NCBI GenBank assembly: GCA_020137815.1
Contig: CM035362.1
Location: forward strand, 5,633,715 to 5,697,714
Source of the DNA: Hormiphora californensis
Taxonomy: Eukaryota; Ctenophora; Tentaculata; Cydippida; Pleurobrachiidae
Length of the DNA stretch: 64,000 nucleotides
Direction of reading: 5' to 3'
Shown piece after piece: positions 48,385 to 60,744 of the stretch. Under the pieces are notes generated by a model that worked only from the letters and a program-made list of their open reading frames with translations, searched no databases and was not told the origin of the DNA. Each line of letters begins with the position of its first letter. The first letter of the stretch is position 1. The position numbers were made by a program, and so were the translations under genes.

Positions 48385-48450
48385 CAGGGGGTGTATACTA
48401 TACGAGTGGGGTATTAGCCATCAGGGGGTGTATACTATACGAGTGGGGTA
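48355..48450. repeat. Tandem duplication at the 5' end of the F-box gene
   Basis: TATACGAGTGGGGTATTAGC plus CATCAGGGGGTG repeats about 2.5 times across and upstream of the proposed start codon. Several candidate ATG codons result; the one used at 48384 is the only one open into the exon. Confidence 0.65.
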
Positions 48451-48888
48451 TCAGGGGATTTCCGGGGAGGGGTGAAAAGGGAGCCAGCTGGGGAAACTGA
48501 AGGAAAATGAGAACAACCGGGGTTAACTGACCACTGAAACAAGTTTAATTCGTTGGAAAGGGAAAAAAATTCATTACAACTTTGTACACATATAAGTTAA
48601 TAAAATCACAGGTGTCATACAAAGTAGAATATATGGCGTCATTATGGATGCTGATATTTACACAGTGTGAGATATGAGTCATAGGAATTTATAAATACAT
48701 GATCATCTGTACACTTAATAAATTAACTATTTCTACACTTTTTACATAAATCAGATATACTGTCGCTATATTTCATGCTCAAAATGTCTGTTCATTATGA
48801 ATGGTATTATATATATGATCGAATACCTCTGATTGAATCTTCCAATTCCTTATTGGGTAGAGCATTGCCACCGATAACTTTGCGACTG

Positions 48889-50861
48889 CTACGTGTATAG
48901 GAACTCTCTCTCAATACTATCAATCAGCTCCTCATCCCCATCATCAAGGGGTCCTCCTCTGGTCCCGCCACCGATACCTCGGGTACTAGAAGGAAACAAA
49001 TGAAAACAAGTGGTTTTACCAGACAATTGTTTCTGCTCTCGGTCCTGGATCGATTGAGCTCTCTCGAGTGAATCGACTACTCACATTGTACTAGAAGGGA
49101 ACACTGATCCCGCGGTACTGCGTGCAACTATTCCCCCTCCACCCAGACGAGTAGAGGAAGTCGAGGAAGGGACGGCTCGCACTTCGTTAACCATTTTGAA
49201 TTTGTTGGGATCAAATCTGCAGATCGGGGAAATAAAATTTGAACATATATCAGTAACTGTCTGTTTTTTCTCTTATCTCTGAGTCTTTACTCTTATCTTA
49301 AAGTTTCTCAGTCGAACATAATATGTGATGGGTGAAACAGGCGTGGGAAGAGAACTAAAAATTAACCAGACTGACAGTAAGATCTTGATAATATCATGTC
49401 AATTCGGAGATAAGACCCACGCTTGTTTCACCCATCACCTACGTCAATTCGGAGATAAAACTCAGAAACTTTCAGTCTGTCAGTCTGGTTGTCTATATGA
49501 TGTTCGTTGCCTGGCTAGACTGTGTTTCGGGCGCCCCGCCCCCGAATCACATGTAAAACATAACAAGATGTTCGGTCAGTATCATTACAACATGACGTTC
49601 TCATGTCGGACTGTCTGTCTGTATCTGTTTCCTCTCATGTCTATTCCTGCTCACCAGGAACCGACCGAAACAAGTAAACAACCAATCAGAACTCGTTATT
49701 TAGGTCACGTGACTGGTTATCATCCAATCAGGGACCAGTATTTCCTGCTGCTCACCTGGCTGTGTTACCTCCTCCAAATCCGCCTTCTCTTGGAAAAGTG
49801 CCAATAGCCACACCACTCAACCCACTCGTCCCAGTGTTCCTACTGAAGATCTGTGACTCTTGCTGTTGCAGTTGAGATCCAAGCAACACAAACTTATCCT
49901 TCTCTGGGGGGGGGGGGGGTTTAGATGGTGCAAACTTGTACTTCTCTAGGCGGGGGCGGGGGTTGGGTGTTAGATTTTGGTTTTTTTTGGACATTTCAGT
50001 TAACTCGAATATTTCAATTTCTTTTACAATCTGGCACATTTGCACGTCACAGAGCAGCAATGGAGTATCATTAGACAGAAAAAGATTTCTCAACTTACTA
50101 AGTAGAGAGGCAACATTGGCATCGTATCGGGGTTTGGGGGCAGCGTCACTGTGACGATTGAACACTCCGGAGTAGTGTGACACTTCCTCGGTGGAGGAGG
50201 TACCATTACCGGCCGAGTTGAACCGACCTGAGGAAGATAATGTATTGGGAATACTTGAAATGAAATGTTTTGTCATTGTACTAATAATGTATAAAATGAA
50301 TGCATAAATTATGTATACTAAGTATACATATAGCAGGAGTGTATATCAGTATACATAATTAGATAATTACAACTCACCCGATTTATCTCGTGATTGGTTA
50401 TAAAAGTTCTGGCTCTTTGTGAACGACATTCCACTAGCCGGGTTAACAGAAGAAATATTGGAGGTAAAATTGTTAGAGTAACCACCTCCATTTTCCTTTC
50501 GTGGTGATGCCGTTTTAGTGACATTATTCTGATCGAATTTTAGTGGTTGCCTGGCGACTTGAGGACGGTTCTGCAGAGGCGGTGTTGTTTTCACAACCGT
50601 GTTGTTGTTGAAGCTGTTCTCATCACGAGGTGGTCCCACTGGACCAGGCGATGACGTCACTGATGACGTCATATCAGGTCTCATCACACCACGGGGTGGC
50701 TTGTTAGCAGCAGGTGGATGGTTTGATGAAGGAGCAGGTGAAATGTTTGATGAAGGAGCAGGTATCTCTTCAACAGCATCCTGAATCACCATCAGGTTGT
50801 CTGTTTGAACTGAGGGAGCTGATTTGACTACCGTCGCCTTCTTAGAACTGCTCCCTCCCAT
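48889..50861 (-). CDS. Probable myristoylated protein of unknown function, five exons, 343 residues
   Basis: Exons: 50861-50378, 50227-50099, 49945-49756, 49216-49085, 48985-48889. Phases 1, 1, 2, 2 all match and the sum is 344 codons. The start MGGSSSKK fits an N-myristoylation signal (Gly2, Ser6), so membrane attachment is likely. The rest is Ser/Pro/Asn-rich and probably disordered, with repeats PAPSSN, then RHSDAAPKPRYDANVASLL and VLLGSQLQQQESQIF. It ends with a Gly-rich then acidic tail (DDGDEELIDSIEREF). No enzymatic domain was recognised. The third exon has two in-frame acceptors 42 bp apart (49945 or 49903), either side of a 14-G run. Confidence 0.75.
49680..49740. repeat. Second copy of the CCAAT / GTCACGTGAC repeat
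   Basis: Nearly identical over 57 bp to 30541-30600, with GTCACGTGAC at 49704-49713. It lies in the third exon-exon interval of the myristoylated-protein gene, within 20-70 bp of the donor at 49756. Confidence 0.6.
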
Positions 50862-51925
<1,064 letters not shown>

Positions 51926-52113
51926 CATAAACTCTGGCCACTGGCGCGTTATTTCAGATAACTTTCTCCCAGCGCGCCGCTGGGAGAAGTTAGCTGGAGT
52001 TTATCCGCCGCTGGCGGATAAACTGGTTTAAATCACGACGACGATCCCGAGGCGGAGCCGAGGGAGAGGCGGAGGGGTTTAAACCTATAACGTGCCAGTG
52101 GTCAGAGTTTATG
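51926..52113. mobile_element. 188-bp MITE-like element, 27-bp terminal inverted repeats
   Basis: CATAAACTCTGGCCACTGGC plus GCGTTAT at 51926 is inverted, with about two mismatches, at 52087-52113. The inside holds further hairpins (GCGCGCCGCTGGGAG; TTTATCCGCCGCTGGCGGAT). A shorter relative with CCACTGGCGCATTATTT lies at about 52495-52582. Confidence 0.75.
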
Positions 52114-52602
52114 GGTTATATACCCTGCTTTAGTTGTTTATTTCAAGTATTACACACCAACAAGAGAGAGAACACTAATCAAAAGACACAAAGAGAACTG
52201 AGAAATAGTTAAAAACACGTCACAATTGAGTGTACACTGTTTGGTAACAGTTACTAAGCAGTTGCTAAGGAAAGAGAGTGAAATAAATAGCCTGATAAGG
52301 GGCATGTCACAAATAACACAGAGAAAGAGATAGTGAGACAAAAGGGGAGATAAAGAGAGAATAATTGACGGAATGTGTCCTTTCTTTCTCTCCAATGTAG
52401 TGTGTAAGTGTTGCACATAGTGTTCCCTCTGTATTTTAGTAAGAACTGATCATTTACACACACTTTGAATGTTACGTAGGAGTTAAAAATAAATAACCTG
52501 CCAGTGGGAAATAATCTGCCGCTGGACTGGCTGTTTACTGAGAGCGCGCTAGTGGGACTTCTCGCCACTGGCGCATTATTTAAGTTAGCAGGGTATATAT
52601 AT
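52114..52602. other. Intergenic, no gene
   Basis: AT-rich sequence. At 52495-52582 a diverged inverted-repeat relative of the preceding element is present. Open frames on the minus strand have no support. Confidence 0.5.
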
Positions 52603-52729
52603 ACTAGACCAAAAAACAAAGGAAATTTGTTTGGAACACCCGTGGCCTTTTTCGATACTTGACGGTGCGGGAAATGCACCCATAATCTGGGCTACACTAC
52701 TAGGTATTTCCTTTGTTTTTTGGTCTAGT
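52603..52729. mobile_element. 127-bp MITE-like element, perfect 24-bp terminal inverted repeats
   Basis: ACTAGACCAAAAAACAAAGG plus AAAT at 52603-52626 is exactly inverted at 52706-52729. Confidence 0.8.
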
Positions 52730-52754
52730 TTCTCAGGGTTTTTGTAAACAGGTA

Positions 52755-53520
52755 ACATAAATATGCAAATAACGGCTAAACGGTGCGAGATACGACTTTT
52801 TGTCCGGGGGACGACCCCCCATAAATCGACTATTCTACGTCGAAATATGTCCATGAAAACATTCTAGGACCAGCTGAAGTGGAAATATTCAGAATATGCA
52901 TTAAATCATGAATCAGTGCATAAATATGCATATAACGGCTAAACGGTGCGAGATACGACTTTTTGTCCGGGGGACGACCCCCCATAAATCGACTCTTCTA
53001 CGTCGAAATATGTCCATGAAAACGTTCTAGGACCATTTGAAGTGGAAATATTCAGAATATGCATTAAATCATGAATCTGCACATAAATATGCAAATAACG
53101 GCTAAACGGTGCGAGATACGACTTTTTGTCCGGGGGACGACCCCCCATAAATCGACTATTCTACGTCGAAATATGTCCATGAAAACATTCTAGGACCAGC
53201 TGAAGTGGAAATATTCAGAATATGCATTAAATCATGAATCAGTGCATAAATATGCATATAACGGCTAAACGGTGCGATACGACTTTTTGTCCGGGGGACG
53301 ACCCCCCATAAATCGACTCTTCTGCGTCGAAATATGTCCATGAAAACGTTCTAGGACCATCTGAAGTGGAAATATTCAGAATATGCATTAAATCATGAAT
53401 CTGCGCATAAATATGCAAATAACGGCTAAACGGTGCGAGATACGACTTTTTGTCCCGGGGACAACCCCCCATAAATCGACTCTTCTGCGTCGAAATATGT
53501 CCTTTGAAATGTCCTTACAA
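52755..53520. repeat. 163-bp satellite, about 4.7 copies, with an alternating (dimeric) pattern
   Basis: The anchor AACGGCTAAACGGTGCGA starts near 52771, 52934, 53097, 53259 and 53421. Copies 1 and 3 share variants (GCAAATAACGG, ACTATTCTACG, CCAGCTGAAG). Copies 2 and 4 share others (GCATATAACGG, ACTCTTCT, CCATTTGAAG or CCATCTGAAG). This indicates a higher-order unit of about 326 bp. A decayed inverted monomer is at about 53617-53675. Confidence 0.88.
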
Positions 53521-54545
<1,025 letters not shown>

Positions 54546-55210
54546 TTACGTTGCCCATGCTGCCAGGGCTGCCATGTCCGGATCTTCTTCTTCCTCTTGG
54601 TGACGCGATGAAATTGAAGAAGAGGGAACTGATGGGAGGTCCGGCACAACTGCAGTCGGAATATCCAGGAGCTAAAAGATTGGGAATTAAACAAGGAATT
54701 AACCCATTATAATTAATCCATAATTAACCCATTACAATTAAACAAGGACGAGAAAAGAGAGCTCTTTTTTCTCTCTCTCTCGAGAGGATACTATATAAAT
54801 GGATAATAATTATGTGTAGGAGGGGAAGGGACAGACACACAAAGCTAAAACAGGAGAAACAATAACAATTTCATATCGCTGGTTCCATTGTTCACACCAG
54901 TTATGTGGGTGGACACTGGAAATGTTACATGTGTCATGTTACACCCACCCACATACACACGACTGGCGTGGACAATGGAACCCCACCAGTCTCTACCACA
55001 TTGTTCAAATAACAATCTTACGCAACTTAAAACCGGTTTCAAGTTTCGTAAAATTGTTTTTGTTTCTCCTGTTTCTAACCCTTGATTTGTGATTTTAACG
55101 ATTTTAAACATCATGATAGAAAGCAAGCATGCATGGAAGTAGAGAATGTGTGTGGTAGTATGCAGCTTGAATAGTGGCGGTAGTTCAGAGAGAGAGAGAA
55201 GAGAGAGAGG

Positions 55211-55307
<97 letters not shown>

Positions 55308-55530
55308 AAGAGAGAATGATGATATTAGATTGAAATGTATTGAAGCAGCATTTTGACTAATGCACTTCCTTTTATTTCTTCTTAAAGTTTTCCCTCCCCT
55401 GACCTTGGCCCTTACTCAAAAACTCTACCCAAAATTCTCTTACTCCCCCATAATATTTAATACGACAGGTTGTGATATTTCTGATGGGAATTGCTGGCAT
55501 AAAGTATAATCTCACTGTACAAGGACCTAT

Positions 55531-55617
<87 letters not shown>

Positions 55618-55774
55618 GAGAGAGAGAGAGAGGGAACAGAGGCAGCATGTTGCAGTGGCTAACTGTTCTTAGCAATTGGTGTAAGATGTTCAATGTTCAA
55701 ATATACCTCTTCAATCATTCTATTTCTCTCCATTCCACTCTCTCCCTCTCTATCTCTCTAATCTCTATCTCTCC

Positions 55775-55865
<91 letters not shown>

Positions 55866-56832
55866 GTTTCGGACAGCCGGTAATGAACTAAACCAGCTAA
55901 TGATGTACAGTACAATCAAGTACGAAACTGTACCATCACCAGTTATGTATAATGGATCTAGCTAACTGTTTGGCAAACATACACGATTACCATGGTAACC
56001 AAACTTGTGTCAACATACACGGTTACCATGGTAACCAAACTTGTGAAATCAACATACACGGTTACCATGGTAACCAAACTTGTGAAGTGAACAGACACGG
56101 TTACCATGGTAACCAAACTTGTGAAGTGAACAAACACGGTTACCATGGTAACCAAACTTGTGAAATCAACATACACGGTTACCATGGTAACCAAACTTGT
56201 GAAGTCAATATACACGGTTACCATGGTAACCAAACTTGTGACGTCACTATAACACAAACACGTACCTGTTCGTCCATTTCTTCCTGTTCCATTGCTTCAA
56301 GTTCTGCCAACAAATCATCTTCATCCATATCGGCACCTGACACATTGGAGAGAGAAATTTAGTGTGGGTCAAGTTGTTGGGGGTAGACGGAGTTTGGGTT
56401 GTAGGAAGATAGTAATGATAAAGAATGAATACATAATTGATATTAGTGATTAAGATATGTTCTAACCCTCCATTACAGCTCGCAAAAAGGGGGTCGATCT
56501 AGGCAAATTGAAATATATATGTAAATAGTGTGCTGGGGCGGGGCGCGGGGGCTTGTCAACGTACTTGAATACAGACAAACCCACCAAGTACACTAGAACA
56601 GATTTACAAACTTAGAGAACACAGACAAATTCACAAACCCACTAAATACATGTACATTTAATGGAACATGACAGACAAACGTACCGAATGCCTGGGGGCT
56701 ACTGATTGCTGATGAAATTTCGTTTGCTAGTTCTTGTTGCTCCTGTATGTCATCCATCAAATCGTGTACCTGGGAATACGGATAGAGATCAGAGAGGGAG
56801 AGAGAGGGTGAGAGAGAGAGATAGAGATCAGA

Positions 56833-56925
<93 letters not shown>

Positions 56926-58393
56926 AGAGAGGGTGCAGTGAGGGTGAGAGAGCGAGAAAGAAAGAGAGGGGGAAGATGTAATTTTTCCAGTAAAATCTTT
57001 GAGTCGGACCTTTATGATCGTGGGATGTCTCTGACGCAGTAGTAGTAAGTGTACGAGAGAGAGGGACGAGAGAGAGACAGATTATGTCAAATATGGAATT
57101 GTACTTGACATGTAAATCCCTGGCCCTCCCACGAAGGAAGCAGCTCCCAGAAGAGCTTTTACCATAAAACCGCCAAAGTATCGTACTGATTTATTAAAAG
57201 TCAAGAAAAAGCAGGCGAAATATAATCAGTACGTTATCGTCGAGTCACGATCGCTATACAGTCGAATAACACAACCACATAACACGACTTCTTCTTCTAA
57301 ATAATACCCCAGCACTATCTGATCAGATAACCTGTCTGACTATTTAACAGCTCTTACGTTTTGAAATACTTGAGTTTACTGACCGACATCGTTTCGAGCT
57401 TTTTGAATGCATAACATTTTTAGGGGAGGAAATGTAATACACCCCATTTTATACCAGAGACAAAAAACTTGTCAATAAAAACCATAAACAAAGAAACCCC
57501 AAAGAATTGAACAAAGAAACCCCAAACAAAGAAACAAACAAACAGAGAAACCCCAAAGAAACAAACAAAGAAACCCCAAAGAAACAAACAAAGAAACCCC
57601 AAACAAAGAAACAACTCATAATAAACAAACAAACAAACAAACAAACAAAAAACAAACAAACAAACAAACAAACAAACAAACAAACAAACGAACAAACAAA
57701 CACAAACAAACAAACAAACAAACAAACAAACAAACAAACAAACAAAGTACCTTATCCACATCACCCAAACAAACAAACACAAAGTACCTTATCCACATCA
57801 CCAAGTTCGTTGTGAGCGTTTTTCAGTGCCGCTGCTGCAACACCCATGTTCCTCAACACCTCTGTGTTCGTCGAGGCATTCTCGAGGGCTTCCCGCTGGA
57901 ATTCTATCGTACAGAGTGTTCCGTCTATCTTGTTCAATTGTTCCTCGTACCTGTGTAAAGAATGAGATGGAGGGAGGGAGGGAGGGAGGGATGGATGGAG
58001 GGAGAGATCATGGAGGGAGGGATGGAAGGAGGGAGAGATCAGGGAGGGAGAGATCAGGGAGGGAGGGATCAGGGAGGGAGAGATCAGGGAGGGAGAGATC
58101 AGGGAGGGAGAGATCAGGGAGGGAGGGATCAGGGAGGGAGGGAGATATCTGGGAGGGTGTCATACTCATGAAAACTCAGCTGATTAATTTGAGAGGTACA
58201 CATTGTAGGGAGAAGATCTTTGGTACTTTTCCAATCCGGGTTTAGATGAAATGAAGCCACTTTGAATAAATGAGATCAAGAGTATCAAGCTGTACAGGGA
58301 TTTGTCTGTAGTATATCTGGCATGGCTCCAATTTTGTAATATTCTTGATAATGTAAATTAAACCACTGTTTAGAAGGAGTGAGAGAGAGAGAG

Positions 58394-58472
<79 letters not shown>

Positions 58473-59717
58473 AGGCGATTTGTATGTCTGTCGGCTCCGA
58501 ACCCACCTGAGTGCCACCAGAGTCTATTATTATTATGTCTGGTGACCAGACATAATAATAACAATTTTGGTCACAGCAATTTCAACATACATGTACTCTA
58601 CATTCTGTATACCCTCAGCTGACTGTTTACATTTGCATCAAATTTTGATATTATATTATGTCTGCTACTGCATATCTTTAACCGGTTAAAACTGTTCTTG
58701 GCGAGTTTAAAACTTGAGGTCTGACGCCACCAGACAATTGTTTTAACTGATCTGTCTGATCTGTCACAAACATATTATATGGACATAAAATATAGAGGTT
58801 TAAGATCACTATGATTTGGAAGGGATTCCTGGTAAAGATCACTTTACAATATTTCAATGAAAGGGTACACACGATTAACAGATTCGGAAGGGTATTATAC
58901 ACACGATTAACACACGATTAACACACGCGATTAACAGATTCAACAACACGAACTTACCAAACAAAAGCGGGACCAGCTAAGTAGTAAGTATAGCTCTGGA
59001 AACGAACGTTTCATAATTCAGTTATTAATACTAATAATGCTTTTGGCCACACGACAAAGTACAGTCGGACCCCGATTTAGGGGCCCCCGATTTAGTGGCA
59101 CCCCGATTTAGGGACAGGATCCCCCCCCCCCCCCCCGATATAGGAAATTAACATTATTTGACCCCGATATAGTGGACACCCCGATTTAGTGGACAAGAGC
59201 CTTTCCCCCGAGGGTGTCCCTTATCCCTAAATCGGGGTCCGACTGTATATCTAAACTCACTTCCATTTCCCACTATAGTAATGCAATTTTGGAGAGGGAG
59301 GGGAAACTATTTGCCTTGGTCGTGTGTAAAAAACAACAAGGGGAAATATATATCGAATAATATCCAACACCAAACGTACCTTCTCTTTCGTTTCAAAGCG
59401 TTAAGGGCGACTCGTTTGTTCTTTAGACCAGCATTCTTGGCCGTCTTCAGTTCTTGTATAATTTTACCCTCCAAAAAATCGGATTTCTTCTGTAACATGT
59501 CTTCCGTACCTGAAAATAAAATTAATTGACTTACTTAATTAATTAATTAATTAACTAATAAAACAGCATAAAATAGCTGTGGGCCTCAAAATCAAATGAA
59601 TTGTGAATGTATATTGTATGGTGAACAGAAATCAGAAACACGTTTACCTCGTAACTTTTGAATGGCATCCCCTACCGAAGCCCCGTCATCTTTCTTTTTC
59701 CGACCAAAAAATGACAT
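54546..59717 (-). CDS. CHMP4 (SNF7/VPS32) ESCRT-III subunit, tandem copy A, six exons, 214 residues
   Basis: Exons: 59717-59648, 59509-59380, 57950-57788, 56769-56685, 56336-56266, 54671-54546. All phases match (1, 2, 0, 1, 0) and the sum is 215 codons. It starts [20 protein letters not shown]. The basic SNF7 helical hairpin has [25 protein letters not shown] and [17 protein letters not shown]. The acidic regulatory part includes [19 protein letters not shown] and [20 protein letters not shown]. The end [12 protein letters not shown] matches the C-terminal amphipathic helix by which CHMP4 binds ALIX-type Bro1 domains. CHMP4 polymerises into filaments that cut membrane necks in multivesicular-body formation, cytokinesis and repair. 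Human CHMP4 proteins are about 220-230 residues, so this is full length. Introns are long and microsatellite-rich. Confidence 0.95.
54672..56265. other. Last intron of CHMP4 copy A, rich in microsatellites
   Basis: Contains a GA tract at 55181-55316, (GA)n at 55533-55634, (CT)n at 55738-55865 and the palindrome array at 55977-56240. No exon is supported inside. Confidence 0.8.
55977..56240. repeat. 39-bp minisatellite with a GGTTACCATGGTAACC palindrome in each unit (seven copies)
   Basis: Cores start at 55985 (GATTACC variant), 56021, 56060, 56099, 56138, 56177 and 56216. Spacing is 39 bp after the first. GTTACCATGGTAAC is a perfect palindrome and fits the RFX X-box pattern (GTTNCCATGGNAAC). 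The array ends 26 bp before exon 56266-56336, with a TGACGTCA between. Because 39 is a multiple of three, long open frames cross it on both strands, but it is intron. Confidence 0.85.
56815..56923 (+). repeat. (GA)n microsatellite upstream of CHMP4-A exon 4
   Basis: Almost pure GA in the intron 56770-57787, starting about 45 bp from the exon acceptor. Confidence 0.9.
57484..57787 (+). repeat. CCCCAAAGAAAC and (AAAC)n repeats at a splice donor
   Basis: A GAAACCCCAAA-type repeat (57494-57612) merges into (AAAC)n (57623-57745). The donor and exon end AAAGTACCTTATCCACATCA occurs twice (57743 and 57780), 36 bp apart. Use of the distal donor would add an in-frame stop, so the proximal one at 57788 is taken. 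Confidence 0.8.
57965..58152 (+). repeat. GGGAGGGAGAGATCA minisatellite
   Basis: About ten units of 15-16 bp (GGGAGGGAGAGATCA with GGGATCA variants) in the CHMP4-A intron upstream of exon 3. Confidence 0.85.
58377..58471 (+). repeat. (GA)n microsatellite
   Basis: GA repeat with three GATA interruptions, in CHMP4-A intron 2. Confidence 0.9.
58526..58561. repeat. Short palindrome TTATTATTATGTCTGGT / ACCAGACATAATAATAA
   Basis: Two nearly perfect inverted arms of about 17 bp meet at GTCTGGTGACCAGAC, related to the dispersed TCTGG...CCAGA motif family of this window. Confidence 0.65.
59062..59245. mobile_element. CAGTCGGACCCC inverted-repeat element, copy 3
   Basis: CAGTCGGACCCCGATTTAGG at the left; inverted CCTAAATCGGGGTCCGACTG at the right. 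Inside are repeated CCCCGATTTAGTGG units and a 14-C run. It lies in CHMP4-A intron 2 region upstream of exon 2's donor side. Confidence 0.7.
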
Positions 59718-60123
59718 CCTGGAGGCTCAAATTGTGTTAACAGTTACCATAACAACACGAAGTTACCATGGTAACATCGCGTTCCTAACATATATTGAAA
59801 GATTGTAAAAACACATGCTTTTTTCTGTAAAACTTCATAATCATATTGACACTATGTAAACAGACATTGACACTAACGATATATATCGTATTTATTGCTA
59901 ACACGCCCTTATCTAATACCATCCTGTGGTATTATAGTGTAATGGTAACCATGGTAACACGTGGTTAACATGGTAACACACACTGCTCCCATGGTAACAC
60001 ACACTGCCCCCATGGTAACACACACTGCTCCCATGGTAACAGTCACACTTACACACGGTCTCCTGTTACATATATATATCCCTACATATTATTATGTTAC
60101 GCTATTTATTTACACAAGCCCAC

Positions 60124-60202
<79 letters not shown>

Positions 60203-60744
60203 TGTGTGTGAGATGAGACACCCTCACCATCTACACACTGTTTCTCGGAAGAAAAATCTAAAATATAGTTTGTCTTTGCTCGATTAAAAAACCTAAAAAA
60301 GATAAGTAACGTAGATCGATATCTATATTATAACGCATGGTTACCATTTCATGGTTACCAAGGTAACTGCGGTTACCATGGTAACCATCAAACAGTAACC
60401 ATGGGATTTAAAAAGTAATCCTTAAGAAAAATATATGACACACGTTTGATTAAGTGATTTTATGAGAATAAAGCTAAAGGACTACTGTGGACCGATTGCG
60501 AATTAGAAAAGATCAAGACCAAAGAATTCCTCTGAATTTTTGAACAACTAATTATTCTTTAATTATTCTTTAGTCCTTTTTTTCTGCTCCATCAAAAAAA
60601 CACAATTTCAGTTCCATGTTCTCACATGCCTCAAATACAAACAGAAAAGATTCGCCCTGCAGTGATGATGATGTGAACACACAAAAAGGGTAACCAATAG
60701 TTACGTTACTATGGTTACCATTCCCCCGGTTACCATGGTTACCA
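59718..60744. other. Interval between the two CHMP4 genes
   Basis: About 1.0 kb holding the promoter side of copy A and the 3' flank of copy B. It has many CCATGGTAAC or GTTACCATGGTAAC motifs (59765, 59945-60042, 60369), a 20-bp CACACTGCTCCCATGGTAAC repeat (59980-60042, three copies) and (GA)n at 60125-60199. No exon is supported. Confidence 0.7.

Noticed and set aside
55952-56362. 136-residue plus-strand frame with [12 protein letters not shown] repeats, and an open frame on the opposite strand
   Set aside because: The 39-bp unit is a multiple of three, so all frames without an internal stop stay open. The region is an intron of CHMP4 copy A and overlaps its exon antisense.
57752-57787. Distal duplicate splice donor for CHMP4-A exon 3
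   Set aside because: Extending the exon to it adds an in-frame stop, so it would not give a functional protein.
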